A stretch of 38,713 nt of DNA from Bacteroidales bacterium (GCA_900769945.1 CAAGIO010000018.1:1-38713); one strand, 5' to 3'. Positions 10,201-18,051 are shown, counted from the stretch's first letter. The notes: generated by a model from the sequence alone, not told the origin. Program-made: numbers and translations.

Positions 10201-11342
10201 CTGAGAAGATGAACGAGACATACAACTACAAAGTCGCCGTCGAGCCTTTCGCTGACCTGAAGATTGACATCTCTGGAGCGCACGCCTACTCGGAGAACTT
10301 CTCAGAGTACTTCAGGGCCGACGAGTTCGGGATATTCCAGTTCTACACCCCAACGACAAGCGGTAGCTTCAGCATGTCGTTCCTCATGAACAAGACCTCG
10401 TTCACTGATGGCGACGAGCTGTTCAAGAGGTTGTGCGACTACAGGGAGGTCATCGCAAAACGTCTCGCCAACGAGAACGAGACATGGGCAAGCATCGGAA
10501 GCCCAATGGTTTACGACTCAATAGGCAGCGGCATCTTCCCATTTGGTTACGGAGCCTCGTCGCAGGAAGTCCTCACATACGCCTTCCTCGCCGCCTACAG
10601 CGGACAATCGCCCGACGAGGTGTCATTGACATTATTCAGGAGATTCGCCCTGCCAAACTGGAACCTAAGCTTCACCGGACTAACAAGAATCCCGGCGATA
10701 AAGAAGATTTTCAAGACCGTCAACGTGACACACTCGTACAAGTCAACATACGCCATCTCTACATGGGCCAACAACATCAACTATAATGCAGATATGAACA
10801 TGGCCGTCTATGAAGGCACAAACATGAGGGTGCCGGAGTACGACATGTCGCAGATCATGCTGTCCGAGCAGTACGCGCCACTCGTCGGCGTGACACTCGC
10901 ATTCAAGAACTCCCTTGCTCCTTCGTTCGAGTTCAAGAAATCGAAGACGGTGGTTATCAGCTTCAGCAACAACCAGATAACCGAGAATGCGGGACGCGAG
11001 ATCGTCGTAGGCCTCGGTTACACCTTCAAGGGACTGTCTTTCAACGTCGGAATGTTGGAGAGCACGGGAACCAAGAAAGTAAGTAACGACCTCAAAATCA
11101 AGCTCGACATAGGATTCAGGAGAGACATCACCACCTTAAGGAGCATTGACGAGTGCTACAGCCAAGTGTCGTCAGGACAGGACAAGATTAACATCTACCT
11201 CACCGGTGACTACAATTTCAGCCAGCGGCTCGGCGCCCAAGCGTTCTTCAAGTACGACATGACTAACCCGTTCATTGCCAATTCGTACAAGACCACCAAC
11301 GTGTTCGCAGGATTGACGATGAGATTCAGCCTGACACAATAA
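4233..11342 (+). CDS. sprA: Type IX secretion outer-membrane translocon SprA (Sov)
   Basis: 2,369 residues, close to the ~2,400 usual for the family. SprA is the very large single-chain outer-membrane beta-barrel through which type IX cargo leaves the cell. The ATG at 4233 gives a clean signal peptide (MSLKLVRYIVALSLFCVCFI, then SQAQ); the GTG at 4218 would overlap ruvA and was rejected. SprA-family landmarks include QGSADITFGIKHQRR, the repeated NIxLQ/ISASAKIGEKIQFKMSYNT strand, SYIDDFEGAKSTIDLRQWHY near residue 820 and a C-terminal barrel strand ending MRFSLTQ. Its presence implies that the cell exports proteins with a type IX C-terminal signal. No other T9SS component or obvious cargo lies in this window. 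The C-ending codons and even composition show no sign of transfer. Confidence 0.95.
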   Translation: MSLKLVRYIVALSLFCVCFISQAQEQDLLFPIPEDDGNPFNQSNKSGLYFNDPPNIQRTIEYDPVTGQYVFVNKIGDFTYRDSFTMSKEQYSDYLTAKSINDYWKERRESSMGNNNGNQLIPPIYVGGKVFDKIFGSNTIDIKLQGSADITFGIKHQRRRDPSLTVAQQKTTNFDFDENIQLSASAKIGEKIQFKMSYNTKTQFSFENKLTLKYEGDEDDIIQLIEAGNVSMPLRSTLITGTQSLFGFKTKLKFGKTSITAIASYQESETQNIAVNGGALTQEFELECLDYEENRHFFLSQYFRDHYEEALANLPTVNSSINITKIEVWVTNTNSNYDNCRNIVAFTDLGEGKDEWIYNHNKVHPTVGQPYPSNYANDLVATMDTTQIRNMNTVTSYLSSNGYISGRDFEKIQKARKLSPTEYTVNNKLGFITLNITLNSNQTLAVAYQYTVIGQDGVFQVGEFSDQGVRDPNLLITKMLKSTTINTNMPMWDLMMKNVYNIRAYQVASTNFNMNILYLGNQNGVATGYFADAPEDIKGTSLINLMGLDRLNNQNNPVAGGDGLFDFINGASTSGGTINAATGRIFFTVLEPFGSHIRNKIFPDNPALADKYAFDSLYSTTKVMAQQYTDKNKYRLEGRYTSSSGSEINLNALNVQPGSVTVTAGGVPLTENVDYTVDYTLGRVTILNEALLNSGTTINVSLENNTALSTIKKTYLGARVEHEFNPNFIAGGTILHLSERAYTTKVNYNDEPISNTIYGFDINYQTESQWLTDIIDKLPLIETSTKSRITVYGEFARFIQGINKDSGQTGTSYIDDFEGAKSTIDLRQWHYWHLASTPQKQGKLFPEASNVGIDYGKNRAKLSWYIIDQSVFYDRYGTLLPANITNDELSDHRVRQILETEIFPNRDIQAGTSTNMSVLNLAYYPKERGPYNYDTDNVNEDGTFDNPEDRWGGIMRAIESSDFNSTNVEYIEFWMMDPFFEGQDQTNTGQLYFNLGDVSEDILRDGRKSYEHGLPTDADVINVDTTVWGRVPSLQALVNAFNNDPETRKYQDVGYDGLDDNDERSFFSQFLETMRSKLSPEAFDALNNDPSSDDYHYFRGTDYDEDDKYSSILERYKKYTGSEGNSPSETQYTENYTTNNSTLPDQEDINGDNTLSEAENYYQYVVELDPVKMQKTGENYISDILETNVKTANGENKRIKWYQFRIPIREPNSVIGNIEGYSSIRFLRMFLKGFKDDIVIRFATLDLVRGEWRTYTNAIQAPGEYQPGDQTNHTIFEMSAVNLEENSSRTPVPYCIPPGIQQEVYTGATSTVRQNEQALQLSVKNLVDGDARGVYKTTQFDFRFYQKMKMFVHAESIVDGQVKDNEVTLFLRFGSDLTDNYYEYEVPLKITPWYTSITDEYGIWPESNMVEIDFQKVVNVKSNRNTAMANGNKEIRTNRIYMEMDGKNYIKVLGNPTISEVRSMMIGIRNPIHDGEVPEDKSVIVWVNELRMTDLNSNGGYAATGRVETILADLGRVSVAGSYSSSGYGSLETKITNTELQAQGTYNVSADIDLGKFMVPEKSGMTVPIHFDHNNTTITPEFNPLDPDVKLKRSLQDLDDRGRDSLNDLSRDVTKQTNFNITNLRKNRVGTKKPHFWDIENLNASYAYTDQLQANPDMEYHKQKSHRGGIGYSYSTGAKPWQPFAKAKWASPSYMQLFRDFNLYYMPKSFSFNTEMYRQTQQQKLRNKSSGLILTKETVAKNWDWSRNYDFRYDISKGLNFTYNASANAYIYEPTGNPERNSEEWTANRDTIRNELLNFGSISRFNQSAKISYTIPINKLPYCDWLGATANYTGNYRWIAEAKSVQARLGNTIENDNSIQISANADLSKLYNKVPYLKKILTPQRSNNRGRNTRGKEEETDTIKKKIDLGKAIGDNALRIVFSVKKVSFSYSKTNGATLPGFMNTPNYFGLSSTMAPGIAFVLGQNDNVLDNAINNGWLSVDSTFNKPYSEKMNETYNYKVAVEPFADLKIDISGAHAYSENFSEYFRADEFGIFQFYTPTTSGSFSMSFLMNKTSFTDGDELFKRLCDYREVIAKRLANENETWASIGSPMVYDSIGSGIFPFGYGASSQEVLTYAFLAAYSGQSPDEVSLTLFRRFALPNWNLSFTGLTRIPAIKKIFKTVNVTHSYKSTYAISTWANNINYNADMNMAVYEGTNMRVPEYDMSQIMLSEQYAPLVGVTLAFKNSLAPSFEFKKSKTVVISFSNNQITENAGREIVVGLGYTFKGLSFNVGMLESTGTKKVSNDLKIKLDIGFRRDITTLRSIDECYSQVSSGQDKINIYLTGDYNFSQRLGAQAFFKYDMTNPFIANSYKTTNVFAGLTMRFSLTQ

Positions 11343-11383
11343 AAAAATTTTTAGAATAATTAGAAACGATGTTATAAAAATTG

Positions 11384-11391
11384 TATTTTTG
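11384..11391 (+). promoter_or_regulatory. Bacteroidota -7 box for gcvH
   Basis: TATTTTTG matches TAnnTTTG, 40 bases before the gcvH ATG and separate from the sprA stop. It suggests that gcvH has its own transcript. Confidence 0.6.
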
Positions 11392-11430
11392 TAGCGAAAT
11401 AAATATTAAAATAAACTTAAAAAAGATAAT

Positions 11431-11808
11431 ATGAATATCCCAGCAAACTTAAAGTACACAAAGGATCACGAGTGGATCCGTTTAGAGGGTGACAACGCTT
11501 TTATCGGCATCACAGATTACGCACAGCATGAACTTGGCGATATCGTTTTCGTTGACGTTGATACAGTTGACGAGACACTTGATGCAGAGGAGCCATTTGG
11601 AACAATCGAGGCTGTAAAGACATCATCAGAGGTCTTCATGCCAGTTGCAGGTAAGGTTGTAGAGTTCAACGAGGCACTCGCTGACGCACCTGAGACTGTA
11701 AACAGCGACCCATACGGTGAGGGTTGGATTATTAAGATAGAGGTGTCAGACGCATCACAGATGGACGCTCTTCTCGATGCAGAGGCATACAAGAACCTTA
11801 TCGGATAA
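11431..11808 (+). CDS. gcvH: Glycine cleavage system H protein
   Basis: 125 residues, full length. H protein carries the lipoyl arm that shuttles the aminomethyl group between the P, T and L proteins of glycine cleavage. The lipoyl-attachment loop IEAVKTSSEV gives the modified Lys at 63. The N-terminal KYTKDHEWIR and the C-terminal NSDPYGEGWIIKI are typical. No gcvP, gcvT or lpd is next to it, so the partners must lie elsewhere; in some bacteria H protein also serves as a lipoate carrier. The position after sprA is a conserved Bacteroidota arrangement without a known functional reason. Confidence 0.95.
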   Translation: MNIPANLKYTKDHEWIRLEGDNAFIGITDYAQHELGDIVFVDVDTVDETLDAEEPFGTIEAVKTSSEVFMPVAGKVVEFNEALADAPETVNSDPYGEGWIIKIEVSDASQMDALLDAEAYKNLIG

Positions 11809-11812
11809 TCAT

Positions 11813-12214
11813 TTGAGAATTACCGTTAAAAATATACTCCCCGGCATAATCTGCGGTACCATAATCATGATACTGTGCGGTTTGCCGGGGTCTTGTTTCC
11901 CTACAATAAAAACATTCTGGGAATGGCTCGGCCCCGACAAAATAGTCCACATACTGATGTTCGCCGGCCTCGCATTTTCTATACTCATAGGCTTCCGGAA
12001 GACATTCGCAAACGAAACAAGAAAAAATAAAAATATACTGCTGCTCAGCGCACTAATCATCTCCATTCTCTTCGGAGGGCTGACGGAACTCCTGCAAAAA
12101 TATGTGTTCATCGGAAGATACGGCAGCGTCTTCGATCTCTTAGCCGACGCAATCGGTTGTGTGATAGGCGTTTTACTCTTTATAATCCTATTGAAAAAAA
12201 ATAATAAAAATTAA
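11813..12214 (+). CDS. VanZ-like family membrane protein
   Basis: About 133 residues if started at TTG 11813, five bases after the gcvH stop. An ATG at 11777 is also in frame but would overlap gcvH by 32 bases and add residues without family resemblance. Four hydrophobic segments are visible. The VanZ signatures are DKIVHILMFAGLAFSI near the second helix and ELLQKYVFIGRYGSVFDLLA near the last. VanZ was named for teicoplanin resistance in enterococci, but most family members have no assigned role. The tail is Lys/Asn-rich (LKKNNKN). It is probably co-transcribed with gcvH. Family call firm, start uncertain. Confidence 0.8.
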   Translation: MRITVKNILPGIICGTIIMILCGLPGSCFPTIKTFWEWLGPDKIVHILMFAGLAFSILIGFRKTFANETRKNKNILLLSALIISILFGGLTELLQKYVFIGRYGSVFDLLADAIGCVIGVLLFIILLKKNNKN

Positions 12215-12236
12215 CCCGTCATTCAAAAAATTTTTC

Positions 12237-12244
12237 TATCTTCG
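12237..12244 (+). promoter_or_regulatory. -7 box variant for tonB
   Basis: TATCTTCG is one mismatch from TAnnTTTG, 36 bases before the tonB ATG. Confidence 0.5.
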
Positions 12245-12279
12245 CAGCGTTATTTAACAGATAAAAAAGATATTATATC

Positions 12280-12963
12280 ATGGAAATAAAAAAATCACCA
12301 AAGGCAGATCTTGAAAGCAAGAAACTGACATTTACCCTTATCGGATTAGTCATCTCCTTATTAATTGTCTGGCGCGTCTTCGAATACAAAAGCTATGACA
12401 AACAGACCGTTGACATGTTTGAAAGACAGGTCGAGGTAATAGAGGAAGAAATGGTAGAAATCACAAAGCAAGAGCAGCCAAAGCCTCAAGTGCAGGCCCC
12501 AAAGCCTCAAGTAACCCAGATTCAAGTTGTGGAAGACGATGTTGAAGTAGAGGATATCGAGCTTAACGCTGAGGTTGACCAGAACGAGATTATCGAGGAA
12601 TATGTTTACGAGGCTCCTGAAATTGAAGAGGAAGAGATCGTAGAGGCCGAGATTTTCAAGGTAGTAGAAGAGATGCCTGAATTCCCCGGCGGCGCAGGAA
12701 AACTCCTCGAATATATCGGAAAGAACATCAAATATCCTATGATGGCCCGCGAAAGTGATATCCAAGGCAAGGTGTTCGTCCAATTCGTTGTCGAACCTGA
12801 CGGAAACATCTCTCACGTACAAGTGCTCCGCGGTATAGGTGGCGGCTGCGACGAAGAAGCTGTCAGAGTCGTTGAAAGCATGCCGAAATGGAAACCCGGC
12901 AAACAACGTGGCGCCCCGGTTCGCGTCCAATATATGGTGCCTATCGTATTCAAACTGCAATAA
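12280..12963 (+). CDS. tonB: TonB family energy-transducing protein
   Basis: 227 residues. TonB spans the inner membrane, reaches across the periplasm and passes ExbBD energy to outer-membrane transporters. One N-terminal membrane helix covers about 16-34. A periplasmic linker of about 100 residues is rich in Glu, Val and Pro-Gln (KPQVQAPKPQV). The TonB C-terminal domain covers about 135-227 (MPEFPGGAGKLLEYIGKNIK, QGKVFVQFVVEPDGNISHVQ, the EAVRVVESMPKWKPGKQRG loop, final YMVPIVFKLQ). The FPGG-type start of the domain is standard for Bacteroidota paralogues. ExbB/ExbD are not adjacent, so the partner receptor cannot be named. The gene has its own promoter and a strong terminator. Confidence 0.93.
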   Translation: MEIKKSPKADLESKKLTFTLIGLVISLLIVWRVFEYKSYDKQTVDMFERQVEVIEEEMVEITKQEQPKPQVQAPKPQVTQIQVVEDDVEVEDIELNAEVDQNEIIEEYVYEAPEIEEEEIVEAEIFKVVEEMPEFPGGAGKLLEYIGKNIKYPMMARESDIQGKVFVQFVVEPDGNISHVQVLRGIGGGCDEEAVRVVESMPKWKPGKQRGAPVRVQYMVPIVFKLQ

Positions 12964-12989
12964 TATTTCTTAACAATATTTTTTACTAA

Positions 12990-13016
12990 AGAGACATATC
13001 ATTATGTCTCTTTTTT
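12990..13016 (+). terminator. rho-independent terminator of tonB
   Basis: A perfect 9-bp stem (AGAGACATA at 12990-12998, TATGTCTCT at 13003-13011) with a 4-base loop runs directly into six T residues. It lies 27 bases after the tonB stop. Confidence 0.92.
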
Positions 13017-13019
13017 GTC

Positions 13020-13027
13020 TATCTTTG
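13020..13027 (+). promoter_or_regulatory. Bacteroidota -7 box for the LytTR-TPR operon
   Basis: TATCTTTG is an exact match, a few bases after the tonB terminator and 34 bases before the TTG start of the LytTR gene. Confidence 0.7.
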
Positions 13028-13060
13028 TACAAAATATGTTTCTTTTAAAGTAATACCACA

Positions 13061-13963
13061 TTGGAATCTAAAAAACATAAATTTGCACTCTTAGGCTCAA
13101 AAGAACTCCCAAGCTACCTGCTTGAGAAAGAGAATGTTGTCAGGATAATACTCTTTGCAACAGCATTCTCCCTCCTCTTTATCAACATCTTCCGCCCTTT
13201 CAACTCAGAAGAATGGATTCCAAATATCAATAACTTCAACTACTTCATGTACTCCTCTCTGATGGTGATTATCGGAATGGTAGTAGTATCCATCAGCAGG
13301 GTGATAATGCACTTCTTCACAAAAAAATACCAGATAGGCTTCCTCGAATATATCTTATGGTCAATAGCCGAGACAGTGCTCATCTCCGCTTTCTACGTGT
13401 TTATCGCTTTCTATGTGGGCTTCGTTGACAACTATATGGTGGAAAACCCTGACATCAATATCTGGGAATCACTCTTCAATATCTTCAGAAGCTCCATTGC
13501 CAACACAGTCTGTATGCTGTTCATTCCTTACTCTATAGCCCTCCTTTATCTTGAAAATGAACATCTTAAAAAAACTATTGAGCAGATGAAAAAGGAGGAC
13601 AAGAAAAGCAATATCGTTCATTTTAAAGACGATAGAGGCGAAATACGATTCTCTATCACCTTGCATAATATCTACTACCTCGAATCATCGGACAACTACG
13701 TCATCATAAAATATCTTAACAATGACAAGATAGAAGACTATATTCTAAGGTCAAACCTGAAGAAAGTATCCGAAGAGCTAAAAGAAACGCCTATCCAAAG
13801 ATGTCACCGCTCCTACATGGTCAACATCATGCACATAGCATCACTCAAAAAAGAACCTAACGAAATAACTATCCAATTTGACAACCCGTCAATAAAGAAC
13901 ATCTATGTCTCAAAGACTTATCAGGACTCTATCGTTGACTCGTTTGCCAAATACCAAAAATAA
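13061..13963 (+). CDS. Membrane-anchored LytTR-family DNA-binding regulator
   Basis: 300 residues from a TTG start; the next in-frame Met is past residue 60, inside the membrane region, so TTG is favoured. Four hydrophobic helices are visible (about 26-46, 59-79, 94-122, 142-164), followed by a charged linker and a LytTR domain at about 193-298 (IYYLESSDNYVIIKYL, ILRSNLKKVSEEL, FQRCHRSYMVN-like QRCHRSYMVNIMHIASLKKE). LytTR domains bind DNA through beta-strands. There is no receiver or kinase domain, so any signal probably enters through the membrane part. It lies 11 bases before a TPR protein, also TTG-started, in one operon. Its targets are unknown. Confidence 0.85.
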   Translation: MESKKHKFALLGSKELPSYLLEKENVVRIILFATAFSLLFINIFRPFNSEEWIPNINNFNYFMYSSLMVIIGMVVVSISRVIMHFFTKKYQIGFLEYILWSIAETVLISAFYVFIAFYVGFVDNYMVENPDINIWESLFNIFRSSIANTVCMLFIPYSIALLYLENEHLKKTIEQMKKEDKKSNIVHFKDDRGEIRFSITLHNIYYLESSDNYVIIKYLNNDKIEDYILRSNLKKVSEELKETPIQRCHRSYMVNIMHIASLKKEPNEITIQFDNPSIKNIYVSKTYQDSIVDSFAKYQK

Positions 13964-13974
13964 ACTTATCTTCA

Positions 13975-15930
13975 TTGAAAAAAATTCTCGCCATATTGCT
14001 CTTCCTCGCCATCTCGCCTTTGACAGGAATCAAGGCGCAGATAAACTATAAGCACTACCTATTGATGGGAAGGCTTGACCTATCCGAAGAAAAATACTCT
14101 GACGCAATCAAGAACTTCAATATCGCCATCAGCGCAAAACCCTCCGATTTTGAAGGCTACCTGTTAAGGGGTATAGCGAAATACAGCCTTAATGATTTCA
14201 CCGGAGCTATCGACGACTTCTCTAAAGTGATTGAGATTCACCCACTTTACATTAGAGCCTACCAATACAGAGGGGCGGCTAACGACCAACTATCAAACTA
14301 TGCCGATGCCATCGCCGACTTCAAAAAAGCCATCTCCCTCGACCCTTATAACGAGGAACTACATCTCGCCTCCGGCTCCACCCTTATGCACCTAAATAAA
14401 TTTGAAGACGCTGTTGCAGAATTTGACACAGCACTCATCATCAATCCTGAAAACTCAAACGCGTTTATCTCAAGAGGAATAGCCAAACGTTACCTCGACG
14501 ACCTTGACGGCGCTATCGAAGACATGAATAAGGCGGTGTATTACGACTTCTTCAACATCGAAGCCGTTGTAAGACGCGGCATGATTCAAATAGAACGGAA
14601 AGAATACGAGGCTGCAATACAAGATTTCAACTACGCCTTAGGTTTTGACAAAGACAACCCACTGATATATTTCAACAGAGCCGTGGCCTCTCTTAACCTT
14701 GGCGACACCATTGCCGCACTTCAAGATTACGAGAAAGCCAACAACATCGACCAGCGCAACGCCCTCACCTATTATAATCGCGCCATCATCTATTCCCTCT
14801 TGGAGGATTACGACGTCGCCCTCGCACTCTATAATAAAGTGATAGAAATCAACCCACAAAATATCTACGGTTATTTCAACAGAGGCATCCTGTTCTATAA
14901 AATGAAACAATGGGACAATGCAGAAGAGGATTTCACAACGGTAATAGAGTTGTTCCCCGACTTTATTGACGCATGGATTAACAGGTCAGTCGTAAGGTTT
15001 GAGAAAAACGACATCATCGGTGCCGAGCAAGACCAGCTACAGGCGAAGAGCATTATGGCGTTCATAAGCGAGAATGACGCAAACGTGGATTCACTCTACA
15101 ACCATTATTCAAAGATGGACTATAACAAAATCATCAACTTCGAGTCTGACTTCGTTAACGGCAACCGTCAAGCCTCTCTGATTCAATTCGCTGACATCAA
15201 CATTAAACCTTGTGCAAGCATTATCGTCAGCCTGACCGACAAAAACAGCGGTTTCTACCTTGACGCCACCCTCAGCCAAGCCTCTGAAAGCAACAGTCTG
15301 CCCGGAAAAATAGCCTACCTCATCAATGATGTCTTCGACCCTCAACACATCTCCCTAATAAACGAGAACGTAATAGAAAACATTGGTAATGAAGCACTAA
15401 GGACATTACTCCAAGGCATGTATAACTTTGAGCTTTTTAATTATCAGCGTGGTGAGGACATTTTCAAATCGCTTCTCAACGACCCAGACTTTGGATTATA
15501 TGCCGCCATGAACCTCTCTGCTCTTCAATATGCTAAGGCCGAGCTGCTTCTCAACGAGCAAGCATACGACAACTCAATATATATCACTCAGAAAAGGGTC
15601 AGCAACAGGCCTCAAACAAAAACATTTGAGAGACCCGACTATCAGCAGCCGCTAAAAACATTAAGCGGGCTTCTTGACAAGAACAAGAAGAACCCCTTCC
15701 TATGGTATAACATCGGAAATATTCACTTGCAGATGCAGGAGTTCAACAAGGCTATTGATGATTACACAAACGCAATAAACCTCGAGCCTCATTTGGCCGA
15801 AGCATATTATAACAGAGCACTCACATTATTGTACCTCAACGAGAAAGAGCTTGCAATGCGGGATTTGAGCAAGGCTGGCGAGCTTGGAATCAACGAGGCA
15901 TACGTTGTGATAAAACGTTTTTCAGAATAA
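13975..15930 (+). CDS. Secreted or periplasmic TPR-repeat protein
   Basis: 651 residues from a TTG start, needed to include the signal peptide MKKILAILLFLAISPLTGIK. About nine consecutive TPR units run from residue 27 to about 345 (repeating W/Y-LG-Y/N-A-FD-P pattern, for example YSDAIKNFNIAISAKPSDFE). A non-repeat middle region (about 370-560) follows, then two more TPR units near the C-terminus (PFLWYNIGNIHLQMQEFNKA, EPHLAEAYYNRALTLLYLNE). TPR arrays hold protein partners; no enzyme motif is visible. Tandem placement with the LytTR regulator and a small anchored protein suggests a shared envelope function, which is inference. Confidence 0.85.
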   Translation: MKKILAILLFLAISPLTGIKAQINYKHYLLMGRLDLSEEKYSDAIKNFNIAISAKPSDFEGYLLRGIAKYSLNDFTGAIDDFSKVIEIHPLYIRAYQYRGAANDQLSNYADAIADFKKAISLDPYNEELHLASGSTLMHLNKFEDAVAEFDTALIINPENSNAFISRGIAKRYLDDLDGAIEDMNKAVYYDFFNIEAVVRRGMIQIERKEYEAAIQDFNYALGFDKDNPLIYFNRAVASLNLGDTIAALQDYEKANNIDQRNALTYYNRAIIYSLLEDYDVALALYNKVIEINPQNIYGYFNRGILFYKMKQWDNAEEDFTTVIELFPDFIDAWINRSVVRFEKNDIIGAEQDQLQAKSIMAFISENDANVDSLYNHYSKMDYNKIINFESDFVNGNRQASLIQFADINIKPCASIIVSLTDKNSGFYLDATLSQASESNSLPGKIAYLINDVFDPQHISLINENVIENIGNEALRTLLQGMYNFELFNYQRGEDIFKSLLNDPDFGLYAAMNLSALQYAKAELLLNEQAYDNSIYITQKRVSNRPQTKTFERPDYQQPLKTLSGLLDKNKKNPFLWYNIGNIHLQMQEFNKAIDDYTNAINLEPHLAEAYYNRALTLLYLNEKELAMRDLSKAGELGINEAYVVIKRFSE

Positions 15931-15947
15931 CAAAAAATCAAATAATT

Positions 15948-16388
15948 ATGAAGAAGAAAATCTGGATTCTCATCATCATCTTAATCACCGCCGGCGTATG
16001 CGTGGCCGCTTATTTCATCTGGTTTGCCGACAAGAAGAAACTCTATCAACCGGAAGTCCTTGAGCCGGAGGTCTTTAACGATGTGGAGTTCAATCCCGAC
16101 TTAATCATAGGATTATGGCGGGAGAACGAGCTATATTATCGCTATAACGAAGACGGAAGTGCTGCCACATGGGACCTCGCTGACGACGTGATGGAGGACG
16201 AAGGTACTCAACTCGAATGGGATATTACCCACGACATCCTCACCCATTACTACGAGATGGAAATCGGAGGCATTATCCCTAAGATGTTCAACATCAAACA
16301 GCTTGAGCTCGACTCACTCGTATATTACGACGACTATGGCGTTTACCACAGGTTCGTCAAGGTGGAGGAGTTACAACTGATAAATTAG
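15948..16388 (+). CDS. Small membrane-anchored protein, lipocalin-like
   Basis: 146 residues, ATG start. One N-terminal helix (about 5-26) is followed by an extracytoplasmic part rich in Glu, Asp, Trp and Tyr. The segment GLWRENELYYRYNEDGSAAT resembles the opening strands of small lipocalin-like domains of Bacteroidota (Gly-x-Trp, then a polar hairpin ending in Trp-Asp). The resemblance is weak and no ligand is implied. It is the third gene of the LytTR-TPR operon, 17 bases after the TPR stop. It ends two bases from the convergent transglutaminase-like gene, with no terminator hairpin between them. Confidence 0.6.
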   Translation: MKKKIWILIIILITAGVCVAAYFIWFADKKKLYQPEVLEPEVFNDVEFNPDLIIGLWRENELYYRYNEDGSAATWDLADDVMEDEGTQLEWDITHDILTHYYEMEIGGIIPKMFNIKQLELDSLVYYDDYGVYHRFVKVEELQLIN

Positions 16389-16389
16389 G

Positions 16390-18024
16390 TTATCTCCTTA
16401 TTTTTATTACCTTTGGGGTGACACCTTTAAATTGCGGCATCGACAATCCTATTGGAGCATTGATATAAGTTGGGTCGCAGACATAATATTTTTTACCGGC
16501 ATAAACAAAGCCGTCACCGCTAACATCGGCATTGTCACCGAAGCACACTGCCGTCGCCACATGACCTTCATATTGAAGACCAATGACTTTTGCGTCGGTA
16601 TATTTTGTGACGAGCCAAGCGAACAAGGCTGAGCGGTCTTCACAATCGGAATAAGGATAACCAATCACCTCTTCAGGATAGAAATATTTCTCATAGCCAA
16701 ACTGTTCCTCGTCGGTCTTATAGTCGAAGGCGGTCTGTACGAAATGCAGCAGTATCCCGATAAAATCCGCGCAGCTGTATTGGGTTCTAAGCTCATTAAA
16801 GCTCTCTTGAAGAACCCTTTGTCCCTCGATAGAAATAGGAGATGAGAAATATAGCGGGAACACTGTCATCGGCACATCGTTAAGATACGCGATATGTGCT
16901 GAGTTATAAGGGATAGTTACGGTCTTATCTGTTGTCAGCTGCAGTGTTCGTTCAACATCGCACTCACCCATATTCAGCACGCTGTTGAAGTCGAGGCCGA
17001 GCTGTCTCATCTCAGAATCCTGAGCGCAGAAGTCGTAAGAATACACGGCTTCTTTTGCGTTGCCGCCGCCATACACTGTGTAATATTTGACCATTTTCCC
17101 GTTGTTATCATCAGGGAAGCGGAAGAACGAGTAGGAGTAAACCTCCTTTTTATTATCGAGGGCGAGCAGAAGGACGAGCCGTCCCGACTCGCTGCCACGG
17201 GCGAGGCGAGCCTTAAAACCGCCTTCATTTCTAAGCATATAGAAGCAGAACAGCACTCTATCGTCCGCCTTCTCAAACATCTGTTCGGAGATGTCGCGCA
17301 GCAGGCAGAAGTAGCCCCATTCGTTAAGGCCGAGCATGTTGACGACGGCCGACATCTGCAGCCACAGGTCATGTGTCTCATCTTGGTATTTCGCTATCTT
17401 AGTGAAATAGTCGGCCACGCTCTTCTCTCCGGGATCAGACGATTTCAGCCTGAGCTTCTGGTTCACGGAGAACGGAATCATGCAGCCATAGAAGTTTATC
17501 ATTACATCTGAGGAGAGGTTTGTCCCGTATCTTCTCGACAAGTCGGGGGCATTGTTGATGCTTGAGACCTTACCGTCTTTGTCAACGCGGTTCCTTATGA
17601 CGTAGTTATTGTCGTTGGAGCGATTCTCGTCGTAGGCGGTCATCTTCAGGTGAGTCACTTTAGGCAGGGCGTCATCGCTGCGGTAGGTTACATCCGACGA
17701 CCTGACCACGTCTTTGTTTGCGGGCGCATCAGCCACGGGGGCGGTATTTGGTTTTGGGGCGGACATCGCTAAGCGTTCCTGATAGAACTCGTTATACAGT
17801 TCCCAACGTTTTGCCACAAACTCGGCGAACTCGGCGTTTCTCTTTGCCACATATTCAGAGTACTCCTCGTTCCTATCCTTATAATACTGGCTCTTCTCTT
17901 CCGATTTCTGCTCGAGTTTTTTCTTTGCTGATTCGAGATATTTTGTAAACTCATCATCTTGAGAGAAAGAAGGCAATGACATAAGCAAGGCCGGAAGCAG
18001 AAGCAACAGTTTGAATTTTTTCAT
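16390..18024 (-). CDS. Secreted protein with C-terminal transglutaminase-like domain
   Basis: 544 residues with signal peptide MKKFKLLLLLPALLMSLPSF. A charged coiled-coil-like stretch with Tyr/Glu/Lys repeats follows (about 22-85), then a long middle region of unknown type. The C-terminal domain has the order of the transglutaminase-like Cys protease fold: Cys in YPYSDCEDRSALF (about 461), His in YEGHVATAV (about 488) and Asp in YYVCDPTY (about 517). The triad looks intact, so peptidase, transglutaminase or amidase-type chemistry is possible. The substrate is unknown. It is transcribed alone from its own -7 box. Confidence 0.75.
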   Translation of the reverse strand: MKKFKLLLLLPALLMSLPSFSQDDEFTKYLESAKKKLEQKSEEKSQYYKDRNEEYSEYVAKRNAEFAEFVAKRWELYNEFYQERLAMSAPKPNTAPVADAPANKDVVRSSDVTYRSDDALPKVTHLKMTAYDENRSNDNNYVIRNRVDKDGKVSSINNAPDLSRRYGTNLSSDVMINFYGCMIPFSVNQKLRLKSSDPGEKSVADYFTKIAKYQDETHDLWLQMSAVVNMLGLNEWGYFCLLRDISEQMFEKADDRVLFCFYMLRNEGGFKARLARGSESGRLVLLLALDNKKEVYSYSFFRFPDDNNGKMVKYYTVYGGGNAKEAVYSYDFCAQDSEMRQLGLDFNSVLNMGECDVERTLQLTTDKTVTIPYNSAHIAYLNDVPMTVFPLYFSSPISIEGQRVLQESFNELRTQYSCADFIGILLHFVQTAFDYKTDEEQFGYEKYFYPEEVIGYPYSDCEDRSALFAWLVTKYTDAKVIGLQYEGHVATAVCFGDNADVSGDGFVYAGKKYYVCDPTYINAPIGLSMPQFKGVTPKVIKIRR

Positions 18025-18043
18025 AACGATATTTTTGTGCGCA

Positions 18044-18051
18044 AAGATAAT
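18044..18051 (-). promoter_or_regulatory. Bacteroidota -7 box for the transglutaminase-like gene
   Basis: CAAAGATA reads TATCTTTG on the minus strand, 20 bases before the ATG at 18024. Confidence 0.65.
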
